This document shows positions 15,964-25,094 of a stretch of 64,000 nucleotides of DNA, in pieces; positions within the stretch are counted from its first letter, which is position 1; each line of letters begins with the position of its first letter. The DNA lies in contig NZ_VDMN01000002.1 in NCBI RefSeq assembly GCF_006335145.1, positions 62,001 to 126,000 of the forward strand. The letters are read 5' to 3'. The translations under genes and the position numbers were made by a program. Below the pieces are notes generated by a model. The model had not been told where the DNA came from, did no database searches, and was given only the letters and a program-made list of their open reading frames with translations. Source of the stretch: Aliirhizobium smilacinae (GTDB lineage: Bacteria > Pseudomonadota > Alphaproteobacteria > Rhizobiales > Rhizobiaceae).

Positions 15964-16866
15964 ATGGTCAGACGTATCCCCTCACTCAACGCCTTGCGCG
16001 CTTTCGAAGCTGCCGGCCGCCATGGCCGGATGACGCTGGCGGCAGACGAACTGAACGTCACCCACAGTGCGGTGAGCCGCCAGGTCCAGCACCTGGAGTC
16101 TCTTTTGGGTGTGCCCCTATTCGAAGGTCCGAAAAACCGATTGCGACTGACGGAAGCCGGCGTGACATTGCTCGCCGGTCTTGGCATGGCATTCGATCAA
16201 ATCGACGCCTCCGTACGTGCGGTGGCCGACACGGACGAAGGGCCTCTCGATGTTTCCTGCCCTGGCACATTTACAATGCGCTGGCTTATTCCTCGTCTCT
16301 ACCGTTTCCAGTCGGACTATCCGAAGATCGATGTGCGGTTATCGGCATCATCGGGGCCGGTCGATTTCGGGCGGGATGGCTTTGACGTTGCCATAAGAGT
16401 CGGTGATCCTCCTTGGCCCGATAGAGCCGACGTCATCTCGCTGTTTCCCGAGCAGATTGGACCAGTCTTGGCTGCCGGCCTCTCGGACGGTCGGACCGGA
16501 GACATCGACGGCCTTCCTGAACTCCACACGCGGACACGGCCGCACGCCTGGAGCGATTGGCTATCTCGTTCGGGAAAACAATTCGTCGCAGGCTCGCGGG
16601 TCGATTACGAGCATTTCTATTTCATGCTCGAAGCGGCTCGCGCCGGTCTGGGGGTTTGTGCCGCACCATGGCCTTATGTGGTCGATGACATCACGTCAGG
16701 CCGGCTAGTGGCACCTTTCGGGTTCATTGACAGTGGTCATCACTACGTGGCTTTGCGACGGGACAGGCGCAATCGCAAGGCCAGCCTGTTCTGCGACTGG
16801 CTGCATGCGGAGGCCGAACATTTTCAGACCGCAAACCCGGTGCCCCCCGCTCAAGATCACCGATAG
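15964..16866 (+). CDS. LysR-family transcriptional regulator (GcvA-like)
   Basis: A complete 300-residue LysR protein. The N-terminal helix-turn-helix reads MTLAADELNVTHSAVSRQVQHLE, followed by the dimerisation helix and a substrate-binding domain. The opening PSLNALRAFEAAGRHG and the PLFEGPKNRLRLTEAG wing are of the GcvA/AmpR type. It is divergently transcribed from the methyltransferase-PNPOx pair, the usual position for a LysR regulating its neighbours. The inducer is unknown. Confidence 0.93.
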   Translation: MVRRIPSLNALRAFEAAGRHGRMTLAADELNVTHSAVSRQVQHLESLLGVPLFEGPKNRLRLTEAGVTLLAGLGMAFDQIDASVRAVADTDEGPLDVSCPGTFTMRWLIPRLYRFQSDYPKIDVRLSASSGPVDFGRDGFDVAIRVGDPPWPDRADVISLFPEQIGPVLAAGLSDGRTGDIDGLPELHTRTRPHAWSDWLSRSGKQFVAGSRVDYEHFYFMLEAARAGLGVCAAPWPYVVDDITSGRLVAPFGFIDSGHHYVALRRDRRNRKASLFCDWLHAEAEHFQTANPVPPAQDHR

Positions 16867-17182
16867 GGAAATACCGCCTGTGGTCGCCAACGTAGAATGA
16901 ATTGCTGCATCGCCGGTGCTATGGCAGGCGAACACATACAAAATCTCAAACAGGATAGTTTTTTCGCTCGATAGCCGAGCCCGGAATACCCCGCCTTACG
17001 AGGATGCGGATACAGGCAGGTTTTCCCTGTAATGGATCAAGAACGAGCTGATCGCCTCTCAGAAGATAGACACCTGCCCAATGACAGCTCGCTATCTGTT
17101 CCTGCTTCAAAGGCTCCAAGCGAGGTAGGCTTACTACCCGTCAACGCCATCGCCATGGAGCCATCATGGATCCGCGATACGG
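16867..17182. other. Intergenic stretch without a recognisable gene
   Basis: These 316 bases lie between the convergent ends of the LysR gene and the DUF2177 gene. I see no frame that looks like protein, no strong terminator with a T-run, and no repeat. Confidence 0.5.
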
Positions 17183-17614
17183 TCAGGGCGTGGGCCGTCC
17201 CGAAGTCGAGCCGGCGAACAGACGCTCGGTCATCCAGTAACCGGCACCACTCGCGACGGCGGACAGGAAGGTGCCCCAGCAAAGATCCGCGATCGTCAAC
17301 ACCGTTGACCAGCGGATCAATGTCGCCTGATTGGTCAGGTCATAGGTGGAGTAGGCAACAAAACCTACCACAGCACCCGACAGGATTGCAGCCTTAAGAG
17401 CCCTCTCCCTGAGTGCGGGCCGAACTGCGAGAAAGACCAGTCCAGCGGGATAGATCAAATAAAAGATTATCGCCGGTAACAGCCGGAAATCGGTCGCAAG
17501 CATGTCCCCCATCACCGGGCGGTAAAGACGATCGGCCATAGTGCTCAACCATACGGCGTCGATCGAGACCATCACGACCAACGTCACGAAATAGGCGACA
17601 AGATACCTCTTCAT
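17183..17614 (-). CDS. DUF2177 family membrane protein
   Basis: This 143-residue protein has four or five helices. It carries the DUF2177-type opening (YFVTLVVMVSIDAVWLSTMADRLY) and the GAVVGFVAYSTYDLTNQATLI segment. The family has no known biochemical function but frequently neighbours cyclopropane-fatty-acid synthase genes, as here. ATG 17614 is favoured over 17620 because AAAGGAA abuts the latter. It is last in a three-gene unit, cfa then DUF2147 then DUF2177. Confidence 0.85.
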   Translation of the reverse strand: MKRYLVAYFVTLVVMVSIDAVWLSTMADRLYRPVMGDMLATDFRLLPAIIFYLIYPAGLVFLAVRPALRERALKAAILSGAVVGFVAYSTYDLTNQATLIRWSTVLTIADLCWGTFLSAVASGAGYWMTERLFAGSTSGRPTP

Positions 17615-17636
17615 CGGCATTTCCTTTCGACCACAC

Positions 17637-18008
17637 TCAATCGATGCGGGTCCACTCGATGCCCTTGCACAACAGACCGGCGACAATACAGCCCTTCGTC
17701 GTCATCCTGTCGCCCTTGACCGTCACCGTAAGCCGGTAGGTCAAGTCGCGCTGCGGATCAAAGGCACTCCCGGAATAGACACCATCCGCATCAGGCTTGA
17801 TGCTCATGACCAGCTTGTCGCCCTCTTTCTCCTTCGGCGTACCCGGTTTGATCCAGGTATTCGTCGCGCAGATGTCGGATCCGCATGGCGCGATCGTTAC
17901 CTTCGCGTTGCCATCGCCACGCGCCCATTGGCCACCGATGTCGGCGGCGCAAGCCACCGTTCCCCACGTCAGGCAAGTGACGATCATCACAACGCTTATC
18001 TTTTTCAC
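17637..18008 (-). CDS. Secreted DUF2147 family protein
   Basis: The 123-residue protein has a signal peptide (about 1-21, ending ACAAD) and a DUF2147 lipocalin-like beta domain (IGGQWARGDGNAKVTIAPCGSDIC; late GCIVAGLLCKGIEWTRI). It is probably periplasmic, with Cys residues available for disulfides. The start is GTG at 18008, overlapping the cfa stop, with GGAGG six bases upstream. Function unknown; the neighbours point to the cell envelope. Confidence 0.85.
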   Translation of the reverse strand: MKKISVVMIVTCLTWGTVACAADIGGQWARGDGNAKVTIAPCGSDICATNTWIKPGTPKEKEGDKLVMSIKPDADGVYSGSAFDPQRDLTYRLTVTVKGDRMTTKGCIVAGLLCKGIEWTRID

Positions 18009-19264
18009 GACAGGCCTCCTTCCTGCTGCTCTGATGCGTGCTCAATCGTGTAGAGCCCGACATTGATCGTCCCCTCCTCGAAACCCGCCTGGCAGTAGCA
18101 AAGGTAGTAGAGCCACAAACGCCGAAATCGCTCGTCGAAACCGAGCGCGGCAATCTGTGGCCAAGACTCCTCGAAACGAATTCGCCATTCCGCCAATGTC
18201 CGCGCGTATGATGTGCCGAAATGCTCTATCTCACGCACCCTCAATCCCGCCGCCGCAACCGATTCCGACAAGGCATTGTCCGATGGCAGGAAGCCGCCCG
18301 GAAACACGTATTTCTGGATGAAGTCGGTGCCGCCGCGATAGGTCTTGAACCGCTCTTCCTCTATCGAAATGATCTGCAGAACCGCACTGCCTCCGGGCTT
18401 CAGGCAACGCTTCAATGTATTGAAATAGCTTAGCCAATAGGCCTCGCCGACGGCCTCGAACATTTCGATAGAGACAATGCGATCAAACTGACCATCGGTA
18501 TCGCGATAGTCCTGAAGCCGAAGCGTCACGTCCCCCGATAATCCGGATTGCTCAGTGGCACCCTTGGCCCAGGAAAGCTGCGAAGGCGACAAGGTGATCC
18601 CGGTCACCTTTACACCTTTTACCTTCGCCAGATGTGTGGCAAGCGCTCCCCAGCCGCAGCCGATCTCAAGAACGGATTCCCCGCCTGTAAGCTTAAGCTT
18701 CTCGCCGATCCGGCACAGCTTTTTCTTTTGCGCTTCCTCCAATGTTCGTGTCGTCTCGTCGAAGATTGCAGAGGAGTAAAGCATGGAGGCATCAAGCCAA
18801 AGCGCATAGAAGTCATTACCGAGGTCATAATGCGCCTCGATGTTCTTGCGGCTGCCACGCTTCGTGTTGGCGCGAAACAGATGCTTTATGCGGTTGAGAA
18901 CACGCATAGGCAGGCTGCCTTCAATGGCTGGCGCTAGCGCCTTGCTATTTCCGGCTGCAAACCGAATGACTGAAGTCAGATCGGGAGTGGTCCAGTCACC
19001 TTCGATGAAACCTTCGGCAAATCCGATATCGCCTGCTGCGATCATCCGGCGCAACATCCGCCAATTTCGGATCAGGATGATCGCCTCGGGGCCTGGGCAG
19101 GAACCTTGTTTGTTGATGACCTGGCCGGATGGAAGCACAATCTTGATATGGCCGTGGCTTATATCCGCCAGAAACCGCGCAAGCATGGTGCCTGCCCAAC
19201 CAAATTCTGCGGGTGCCTGAGAAAGTTCAAGCTGCGTTCCGGTGACCTCATCTGGCCAGCTCAT
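18005..19264 (-). CDS. cfa: Cyclopropane-fatty-acyl-phospholipid synthase
   Basis: The 419-residue enzyme has an N-terminal lipid-binding domain and a C-terminal SAM methyltransferase domain. Family marks are HYDLGNDFYALWLDASMLYS, LEIGCGWGALA (SAM), the GITLSPSQ segment, and YCQAGFEEG near the C-terminus. It transfers a methylene from SAM to unsaturated acyl chains of membrane phospholipids. ATG 19264 has GGAGGGAGAAGG before it. It heads the left arm of a divergent lipid-modification locus, opposite the DUF1295 gene. Confidence 0.93.
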   Translation of the reverse strand: MSWPDEVTGTQLELSQAPAEFGWAGTMLARFLADISHGHIKIVLPSGQVINKQGSCPGPEAIILIRNWRMLRRMIAAGDIGFAEGFIEGDWTTPDLTSVIRFAAGNSKALAPAIEGSLPMRVLNRIKHLFRANTKRGSRKNIEAHYDLGNDFYALWLDASMLYSSAIFDETTRTLEEAQKKKLCRIGEKLKLTGGESVLEIGCGWGALATHLAKVKGVKVTGITLSPSQLSWAKGATEQSGLSGDVTLRLQDYRDTDGQFDRIVSIEMFEAVGEAYWLSYFNTLKRCLKPGGSAVLQIISIEEERFKTYRGGTDFIQKYVFPGGFLPSDNALSESVAAAGLRVREIEHFGTSYARTLAEWRIRFEESWPQIAALGFDERFRRLWLYYLCYCQAGFEEGTINVGLYTIEHASEQQEGGLS

Positions 19265-19449
19265 GCCTTCTCCCTCCATCTGTTGCGAAGATTGCGTCGA
19301 TGCATCTGCAAGAGGCTACGAGCGTTTCCGGCTTTTAGTTTCGCGGAAGAACACAAATTTCTGATTTTTTATGATCGGGATGAAACTGGATGCGCGTTTT
19401 CTTCGTAGATCTCACGAAAGACGTCGAGACTTTGCTTTGCGAGGAGCCT

Positions 19450-20256
19450 ATGGACATGCTTCTGCTGATCGTCATTGCATTCTGGCTGTCGCTGGCCATG
19501 GCCGGTGCATGGGCGGTCCAGCGAACAACAGGTCTGAGTGGTTGGATCGATACGATCTGGTCATTCGCAGTCGGTGTCGGCGGAAGCATCGCCGCTGTCT
19601 TCGCGCATGGAGATCCTGATCGGCGCATCGCGGTTCTGATGATCGTCGCTGCCTGGGGCCTCAGGTTGGGTGGCCATATAGGGTCGCGAACCAGAGCTTC
19701 CGGCGAAGATCCACGTTATGCGAAGTTCATCGAAGAGTGGGGTGACGGCGCCTCGTGGCGGTTGTTCGTTTTTCTGCAGATCCAGGCGATCGCCGCGTTT
19801 ATCCTTGTCTTGGCTGTCTATTCGGCAGCCACGAACGAAGCTAGCTTCCCGCGCGTCATTGACGTTCTCGCCATTATTATCGCTGTCCTTGCGCTCACAG
19901 GCGAAGCAATCTCTGACCTGCAGTTGCGTCACTTTCGAAAGACGCCCCAAGCGAAGACCGAGGTCTGCGAAACAGGCTTTTGGCGATATTCGCGCCACCC
20001 GAACTACTTCTTCGAATGGATGTTCTGGTGCTGCTGGGTATTGTTTGCGGCGTCAGCATCCATCGTAGGCTGGCTGTCGCTGTTGGCTCCTCTCCTCATG
20101 TACTGGCTGCTAGTGCATGTGTCCGGCATTCCGCCTCTTGAAGAACATATGCTGCGCTCGCGTGGCAAGAAATTCCACGCCCTGCAGCAACGCGTCAATG
20201 CCTTTTTCCCCGGCCCCAGAAAGCAAGATATCCACCCGGAAGGAGAGTTGAAATGA
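19450..20256 (+). CDS. DUF1295 membrane protein (steroid 5-alpha-reductase-like fold)
   Basis: The 268-residue polytopic protein has six to seven helices. Its C-terminal region (GFWRYSRHPNYFFEWMFW) is typical of DUF1295 and isoprenylcysteine-methyltransferase/5-alpha-reductase relatives, which reduce or methylate lipid substrates. AGGAG precedes ATG 19450; a start at 19390 is possible but unsupported. It is the first gene of the right arm and overlaps the next methyltransferase by four bases. It likely modifies fatty acids together with the two cyclopropane-synthase-type enzymes. Confidence 0.87.
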   Translation: MDMLLLIVIAFWLSLAMAGAWAVQRTTGLSGWIDTIWSFAVGVGGSIAAVFAHGDPDRRIAVLMIVAAWGLRLGGHIGSRTRASGEDPRYAKFIEEWGDGASWRLFVFLQIQAIAAFILVLAVYSAATNEASFPRVIDVLAIIIAVLALTGEAISDLQLRHFRKTPQAKTEVCETGFWRYSRHPNYFFEWMFWCCWVLFAASASIVGWLSLLAPLLMYWLLVHVSGIPPLEEHMLRSRGKKFHALQQRVNAFFPGPRKQDIHPEGELK

Positions 20257-21284
20257 ACATGCTGGCCTTTGCTATAAACACTGCCGAACGGGCACCACTG
20301 ACTGACGGCATGACGCTCGCGGGTATCGACTTTCTCTGTACTCGTACGAAGCGCCGCCTGGCAGCTACGCCTGCCGACCAGGAAAGTCTGTTTGTTGATG
20401 CGATGAACCAATATCCTGTTGCGATCCATTCGGATGAAGCCAACCGCCAGCATTATGAGGTACCCGCAGTTTTCTTTTCTCGGGTTCTGGGACCAAGCCG
20501 AAAATACTCCTGCTGCCTCTATCCGGCCGAGCATACGACACTGAAGGAGGCAGAGGTTTATGCACTGGCCGAAACCGTCAAGCATGCAGCAATTGAAGAC
20601 GGAATGACGATCCTGGAACTCGGCTGCGGCTGGGGCTCGCTTTCGCTTTATCTGGCATCGCAATTCCCGAACTCGCGCATCGTTTCCGTTTCCAACTCCG
20701 CGTCTCAGCGCGCCTTCATCCTAGCGACGGCCAATCAACGCGGGCTGACGAATCTTTCGGTGATGACGGCCGACATGAACGACTTTGCAATCGATCAACG
20801 CTTCGATTGTGTGGTCTCGATCGAGATGTTCGAGCACATGTCGAACTGGCGGAAGCTTTTTGAACGTGCCCACGATTGGGTGAAGCCGGAGGGACGGCTC
20901 TTTCTGCATGTCTTCACTCACAGGGACCGCTCTTACCGCTTCGATCGCGATGACCCGTCTGACTGGATCGCGCATCATTTCTTCACTGGCGGTATCATGC
21001 CGGCACACGATCTGCCTCATCGCTTTCCGGATCTGTTCACGGTCGATGAGGAATGGCGGTGGTCTGGAACCCACTATCGTCGGACAGCGCTAGACTGGCT
21101 CGCCAATTTCGACCGCGAAATTGATCGAGTCCGGCCGATCTTCGCGGAGGTCTATGATAAGGATGCCCACCTCTGGCTACGCCGTTGGCGGCTTTTCTTC
21201 CTCGCAACTGCCGGGCTTTTCGGTCACGAGAACGGCGACATCTGGGGCGTCGGCCATTATCTGCTGAAACCGAGAAGGTCATGA
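20253..21284 (+). CDS. Second cyclopropane-synthase-type SAM methyltransferase
   Basis: The 343-residue protein has a SAM-binding LELGCGWGSLSLY, the EMFEHMSNW motif, and YEVPAVFFSRVLG replacing the YDLGNDFY element of classical Cfa. It is shorter and divergent, so it may methylate or methylenate a different position or lipid than the Cfa at 18005-19264. Homologues occur beside DUF1295 and lipocalin genes in oxidative-stress lipid clusters. It overlaps both neighbours (start and stop each by four bases), indicating one operon. Confidence 0.87.
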   Translation: MNMLAFAINTAERAPLTDGMTLAGIDFLCTRTKRRLAATPADQESLFVDAMNQYPVAIHSDEANRQHYEVPAVFFSRVLGPSRKYSCCLYPAEHTTLKEAEVYALAETVKHAAIEDGMTILELGCGWGSLSLYLASQFPNSRIVSVSNSASQRAFILATANQRGLTNLSVMTADMNDFAIDQRFDCVVSIEMFEHMSNWRKLFERAHDWVKPEGRLFLHVFTHRDRSYRFDRDDPSDWIAHHFFTGGIMPAHDLPHRFPDLFTVDEEWRWSGTHYRRTALDWLANFDREIDRVRPIFAEVYDKDAHLWLRRWRLFFLATAGLFGHENGDIWGVGHYLLKPRRS

Positions 21285-21826
21285 GTGCGCAGCGGTCGCC
21301 TCTCGATCCTTTGACCCAGGCGACTGTCACTGTCGCCTGGGTCATCTTTCTGAACAAACCCTTCTATCCGCTCTATGTCTGGTATCTCGTCGGTCACGGT
21401 TTCGTCGCATCGCTTGGCTCGCTGCTTGCCGCTCCGATCTTTCTGGCAATCCCGTTCCTTGCCAGACGGTCTCCAATGATGGCACGGGCCGCGCTTCCCA
21501 TTGTCGGGACGTTTGACACCGTATTCGAGACGCACTTGTTCGGCCAAGGCTCTGGGACAGAATTGTTCTTCGGCGCTTGCGTCATGCTCGTCGCGGTTTC
21601 CTTTCGAACGGAGGAGAAGTGGATCCAGCGCGGCTTGGCAGCATTCGTCTTCGCCGTCTTCCTTCTATCAAACCATACCGGCGGATCGTCGTTCCATGGC
21701 TGGAGTGATGCCGATCTTGCCGTGCTTATCGATCTCAACATTTTCGCGGTTGCATGCCTGATGGCTTTCATCGCCATGAGATACGCAGGCGTGAGAGCAG
21801 AACCCACGAGCAGCAAGAATTGTTAG
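21281..21826 (+). CDS. Hypothetical polytopic membrane protein
   Basis: The 181-residue protein has about five to six hydrophobic helices. I recognise no family with certainty. ATG 21281 overlaps the preceding stop (ATGA), which fixes the start; the longer frame is shadow. Its position inside the lipid-modification operon suggests a role in membrane lipid handling. Confidence 0.75.
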   Translation: MSAQRSPLDPLTQATVTVAWVIFLNKPFYPLYVWYLVGHGFVASLGSLLAAPIFLAIPFLARRSPMMARAALPIVGTFDTVFETHLFGQGSGTELFFGACVMLVAVSFRTEEKWIQRGLAAFVFAVFLLSNHTGGSSFHGWSDADLAVLIDLNIFAVACLMAFIAMRYAGVRAEPTSSKNC

Positions 21827-21847
21827 GCAAAGAAACGGGAGGATGAC

Positions 21848-22375
21848 ATGCGGGACTTCTGGAAATGCTTCATCGGCTTTTTCTGGCTCGCCGGAACACT
21901 TGCTCCTTACACTACCGCGGCAGCCGAGCCTAAAGTGGTTGAGGTCGGCACCGACCATTATCGCGGGAGATGGCTGGAAATCGGCCGACGGCCCATGTGG
22001 CTAACCGATGGCTGTGTCGCCGGTTATTCGTCCTATCGCCGCGGAAAATCACCAGATGAGGTGCTCGTCGAGGACGGATGCCGTGTCGGCAATCCGGAAG
22101 GCAGATTGAAGACAGTGCATGGGACAGGGCGCATACTCGATTTTGATAAAGACAAGGCAAGGATGCGTGTTCGCTATCCGCTTTTGATTACATTCAACTA
22201 CTGGGTTCTTTATAAATCGCCGGACAAGACCTGGTTCATCAGTGCCGATCCTGACCTGACCAATCTTTGGATTTATGCCCGCACCGTGCCGTCCAAAGCC
22301 AAACTCAAGAAAATGGTCCGAAAGGCAAGCCAGCTTGGTTATGACGTTCGCAAACTGGAGTTTCCCGAACCGTAA
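21848..22375 (+). CDS. Bacterial lipocalin family protein
   Basis: The 175-residue protein has a signal peptide (about 1-26, ending TAAAEP) and the lipocalin opening motif YRGRWLEIGRRP. It contains a mid segment with two Cys and ends with strand and helix elements of the Blc type. Such proteins bind lysophospholipids or fatty acids at the outer membrane. No lipobox Cys is evident, so it may be soluble in the periplasm. It closes the operon of DUF1295, methyltransferase and membrane protein, fitting lipid transport or salvage. Confidence 0.85.
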   Translation: MRDFWKCFIGFFWLAGTLAPYTTAAAEPKVVEVGTDHYRGRWLEIGRRPMWLTDGCVAGYSSYRRGKSPDEVLVEDGCRVGNPEGRLKTVHGTGRILDFDKDKARMRVRYPLLITFNYWVLYKSPDKTWFISADPDLTNLWIYARTVPSKAKLKKMVRKASQLGYDVRKLEFPEP

Positions 22376-22652
22376 ATGCCTGCCCAGGTTCGGCCTGACA
22401 GGATGACCGATACATTCTGTTGGTTGCCCTGGTGCGCATCTCGACATGACAAGTGGGTATAAAGCCGGCTACGAGTTCCCCCAATACAGAAGCCGTATTC
22501 ACGTCAACCTCGATTACTGTTTCGAGGAAGGGTCGGAAGTAGTGTAAACGCCGTACCGCCCATGAGTATCGGCAGGATTGCGGCCATGCCGAAAGCCATT
22601 GCGGGTTGTCCCGGCAAGCCGGAAAGCAGCTTTTCGCGAGTTCGCAGCTTGG

Positions 22653-23615
22653 CTATCCGCACGATTTTGCAGCTTCCAAATCTGCCGATAAGCCAGCCGT
22701 TTTAAGCGCCGCCACGAGTTCAAGCACCTCAGCGGGATTAAGCTCCAAGATTGGCGTACGGGATTTTACGGTAGGAATGCGGCCCAGAAGCTTTAGGCAT
22801 GTCTTCAGTCGCAACGTAGCGAGATGGCCTGGCGCACCGTAAACTGCTCGAGCAAGAACATAAAGCTTTTCATGGATCTCTCGTCCCACAGCAAGATCGC
22901 CACGGAGAATGGCCCGGTCGAGCGCAACGATCAGTTCCGGCACGACGGCGGCGAGGCTGACAAGACTGCCGTCGCTGCCGATCGCAAAACAGGTGAACAG
23001 ATGCTCGTCGCCCGATGCCATGACCGCGACATCCGGGCGCAGCTTCCTGGAAAGCCTCCGCGTCAAATCATAGGCCGCGGTTTCCCAGCTGCCTTCCTTG
23101 ATGCCGACGACACTTTCGATTTCCAGGAGTTTTGTCAAAATGCTTGTCGAAAATGCTGTCTTTCCGGAACCGACGGAGCCCTGGAACAAGAACAACGGCA
23201 GACCGGAAGCGGCCGCAACGGCCCGATGATGCTCAACGATCAACCGCTCGTCTGCGCCGAGGGCCCAGGAAAAGGGCGGAAAGACCATGACGGCATTCGC
23301 ACCATACCGCGCAGCGTCCTCGGCGAGAGCTGCGGCGATATCCGTGCGTTCGGAATTGATCCCTGCGACGATCAGGCTTTTGCCGCATGCGGCTCTGGCG
23401 GTCCTCACGACTTCCGCACTTTCAGCTCGGTCCAGCGCAAAATTCTCGCCGGCATGGCCGTTGATCAGCAAGCCGCTCATGCCGTCGATACCCGCAACCG
23501 ACGACAGATGCGCAGCAAGATTGTCGATGTCAATCTGGCCGGTCTCTGTCATCGGGCATATGGTTGAAGCGAAGATTCCGGCGAACGTGTGATCCCGGCC
23601 TGCTGTCTGCACCAT
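22653..23615 (-). CDS. DHDPS/N-acetylneuraminate lyase-family aldolase or dehydratase
   Basis: The 320-residue TIM-barrel protein has Schiff-base Lys in VVGIKEGSWE and a GxxGE-type loop (LLINGHAGENFAL). The usual catalytic Tyr of the YNxP motif reads FQ here (LFLFQGSVGSG), a feature shared with the other family member in this operon. ATG 23615 follows GAAGGAAG; the codon at 23636 is less well placed. It is the last gene of the 14-gene catabolic region, 39 bases after the hydantoinase. A retro-aldol release of pyruvate, or a dehydration, is possible. Confidence 0.87.
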   Translation of the reverse strand: MVQTAGRDHTFAGIFASTICPMTETGQIDIDNLAAHLSSVAGIDGMSGLLINGHAGENFALDRAESAEVVRTARAACGKSLIVAGINSERTDIAAALAEDAARYGANAVMVFPPFSWALGADERLIVEHHRAVAAASGLPLFLFQGSVGSGKTAFSTSILTKLLEIESVVGIKEGSWETAAYDLTRRLSRKLRPDVAVMASGDEHLFTCFAIGSDGSLVSLAAVVPELIVALDRAILRGDLAVGREIHEKLYVLARAVYGAPGHLATLRLKTCLKLLGRIPTVKSRTPILELNPAEVLELVAALKTAGLSADLEAAKSCG

Positions 23616-23654
23616 TATACTTCCTTCGATTTTCAATGTTTGCGTTTTGACCCG

Positions 23655-25064
23655 TCAGGCGCCGACATATTCGCTGATGCCGCGCGCCAGGATCTGCCCG
23701 TGCCCACGATCGCCGAGTACCTCGCCGTCGCGATAGACGATCTTGCCACGGACGAAGGTGGCGACAGGCCAGCCGGTGACCTCAAAACCTTCCCAAGGCG
23801 TATAGTCCGAGCCGTGATGCAGGATTTCCTGACGCAATGTCTCCTTGCGCTTTGGATCCCAGAGACAGATATCGGCATCGAAACCTATGCCGATCGAACC
23901 CTTTTTCGGATAAAGCCCGTACATCCGCGCGTGGTTGGTCGCCGAAAGTGCGACAAAGGTCTGCGGTGTGATCCGCCCCTTGGACACACCTTCGGAAAAT
24001 AGAATGGGCAACCGCGTCTCGACACCCGGAATGCCGTTCGGTACCCAGCGGAACGAGGAGCGTGCCTTGGGATTGAGCTTGCCCTGCGGCGAGTCATAGC
24101 GGAATGGGCAATGGTCCGAGGAGAAAGTCTGGAATACGCCTTGGGAAAGGCCTTCCCAAATCGCCTTCTGGCTCTCGGCGTCCCGCGGTGGCGGCGAACA
24201 AACGTATTTGGCGCCCTCCATGCCCAGGCCATCGAGATCCTCGGCCGTCAGCGTGATATATTGCGGGCAGGTCTCGGCATAGACCTTGAGGCCGCGCCGC
24301 TGTGCCCAGCGTACCTGTTCCATCGCCTCTGCTCCTGAGACGTGGACGATCATGATGGGCACATCGACCAGCTGCGCGTGACTGATTGCCCGATGCGCCG
24401 CCTCCCGTTCGACCACTTCTGGGCGTGATACGGCATGATAATAGGGCGCGACCTTGCCTTCCTGTTCGAGCCGTTCAGCGAGGAAGCGGATGGTGTCGTA
24501 GCCTTCGCAATGCACCATGACGAGCGCTTTTTCCCGTCGCGCGACGTCGAAGACGGCAAGCAGCTCTCGATCGTTCAAAACGAGATCGTCGTAGGTCATG
24601 AAGACCTTGAATGAGGTATAACCGTCCTTCACCAAAGCCGGCAATTCCTGGCCGAGCACGGCCGGCGTCGGATCGGAAATGATCAGGTGGAAGCTCGTAT
24701 CGACAAAACACTCGCCCTCGGCCAGCTTGCGGTAATCCTCGACCGACTGTCTCAGCGACTGGCCGCGCTTTTGCAGCGCAAAGGACATGACGGTCGAATT
24801 GCCGCCCGCCGCGGCAGAAGCCGTGGCAGAAGCAAAATCGTCCGCCATCACGATGCCCGGCCCGGAATCCTGCGCGATATGCACATGGCTGTCGATGCCA
24901 CCGGGCATGACCCAAAGGCCGGACGCATCGACTTCCTGCCGCGCGCCGGTGATCTCGTCCGAGATTGCCACGATCCGGCCGTCGAAAATACCGATGTCGC
25001 CCTTGTACATGTCGCTTGCGGTGACAATCGTTCCGCCGCGGATCGCAAGATCCAATTCGCTCAT
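23655..25064 (-). CDS. Dihydropyrimidinase/hydantoinase-family cyclic amidohydrolase
   Basis: The 469-residue amidohydrolase has a complete binuclear metal site: His60 and His62 (GGIDSHVHI), carboxylatable Lys153 (YTSFKVFMTY), His185 (VHCEGYD), His241 (IVHVSGAEA) and Asp317 (SSDHCPF). These enzymes open cyclic amides such as hydantoins, dihydropyrimidines or imides. No carbamoylase or beta-ureidopropionase gene is nearby, so the substrate may not be a pyrimidine. It is closely packed between DUF3830 and a DHDPS-family lyase. Confidence 0.92.
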   Translation of the reverse strand: MSELDLAIRGGTIVTASDMYKGDIGIFDGRIVAISDEITGARQEVDASGLWVMPGGIDSHVHIAQDSGPGIVMADDFASATASAAAGGNSTVMSFALQKRGQSLRQSVEDYRKLAEGECFVDTSFHLIISDPTPAVLGQELPALVKDGYTSFKVFMTYDDLVLNDRELLAVFDVARREKALVMVHCEGYDTIRFLAERLEQEGKVAPYYHAVSRPEVVEREAAHRAISHAQLVDVPIMIVHVSGAEAMEQVRWAQRRGLKVYAETCPQYITLTAEDLDGLGMEGAKYVCSPPPRDAESQKAIWEGLSQGVFQTFSSDHCPFRYDSPQGKLNPKARSSFRWVPNGIPGVETRLPILFSEGVSKGRITPQTFVALSATNHARMYGLYPKKGSIGIGFDADICLWDPKRKETLRQEILHHGSDYTPWEGFEVTGWPVATFVRGKIVYRDGEVLGDRGHGQILARGISEYVGA

Positions 25065-25094
25065 GACAGACTCCCTTTTGCCGGTCTCTTGAAA

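Noticed and set aside
22514-22665. A short minus-strand peptide with one hydrophobic segment (MAFGMAAILPILMGG) after the DHDPS-family gene
   Set aside because: The GTG overlaps the upstream stop, but there is no ribosome site, family or clear function; a chance frame or decayed fragment is as likely.
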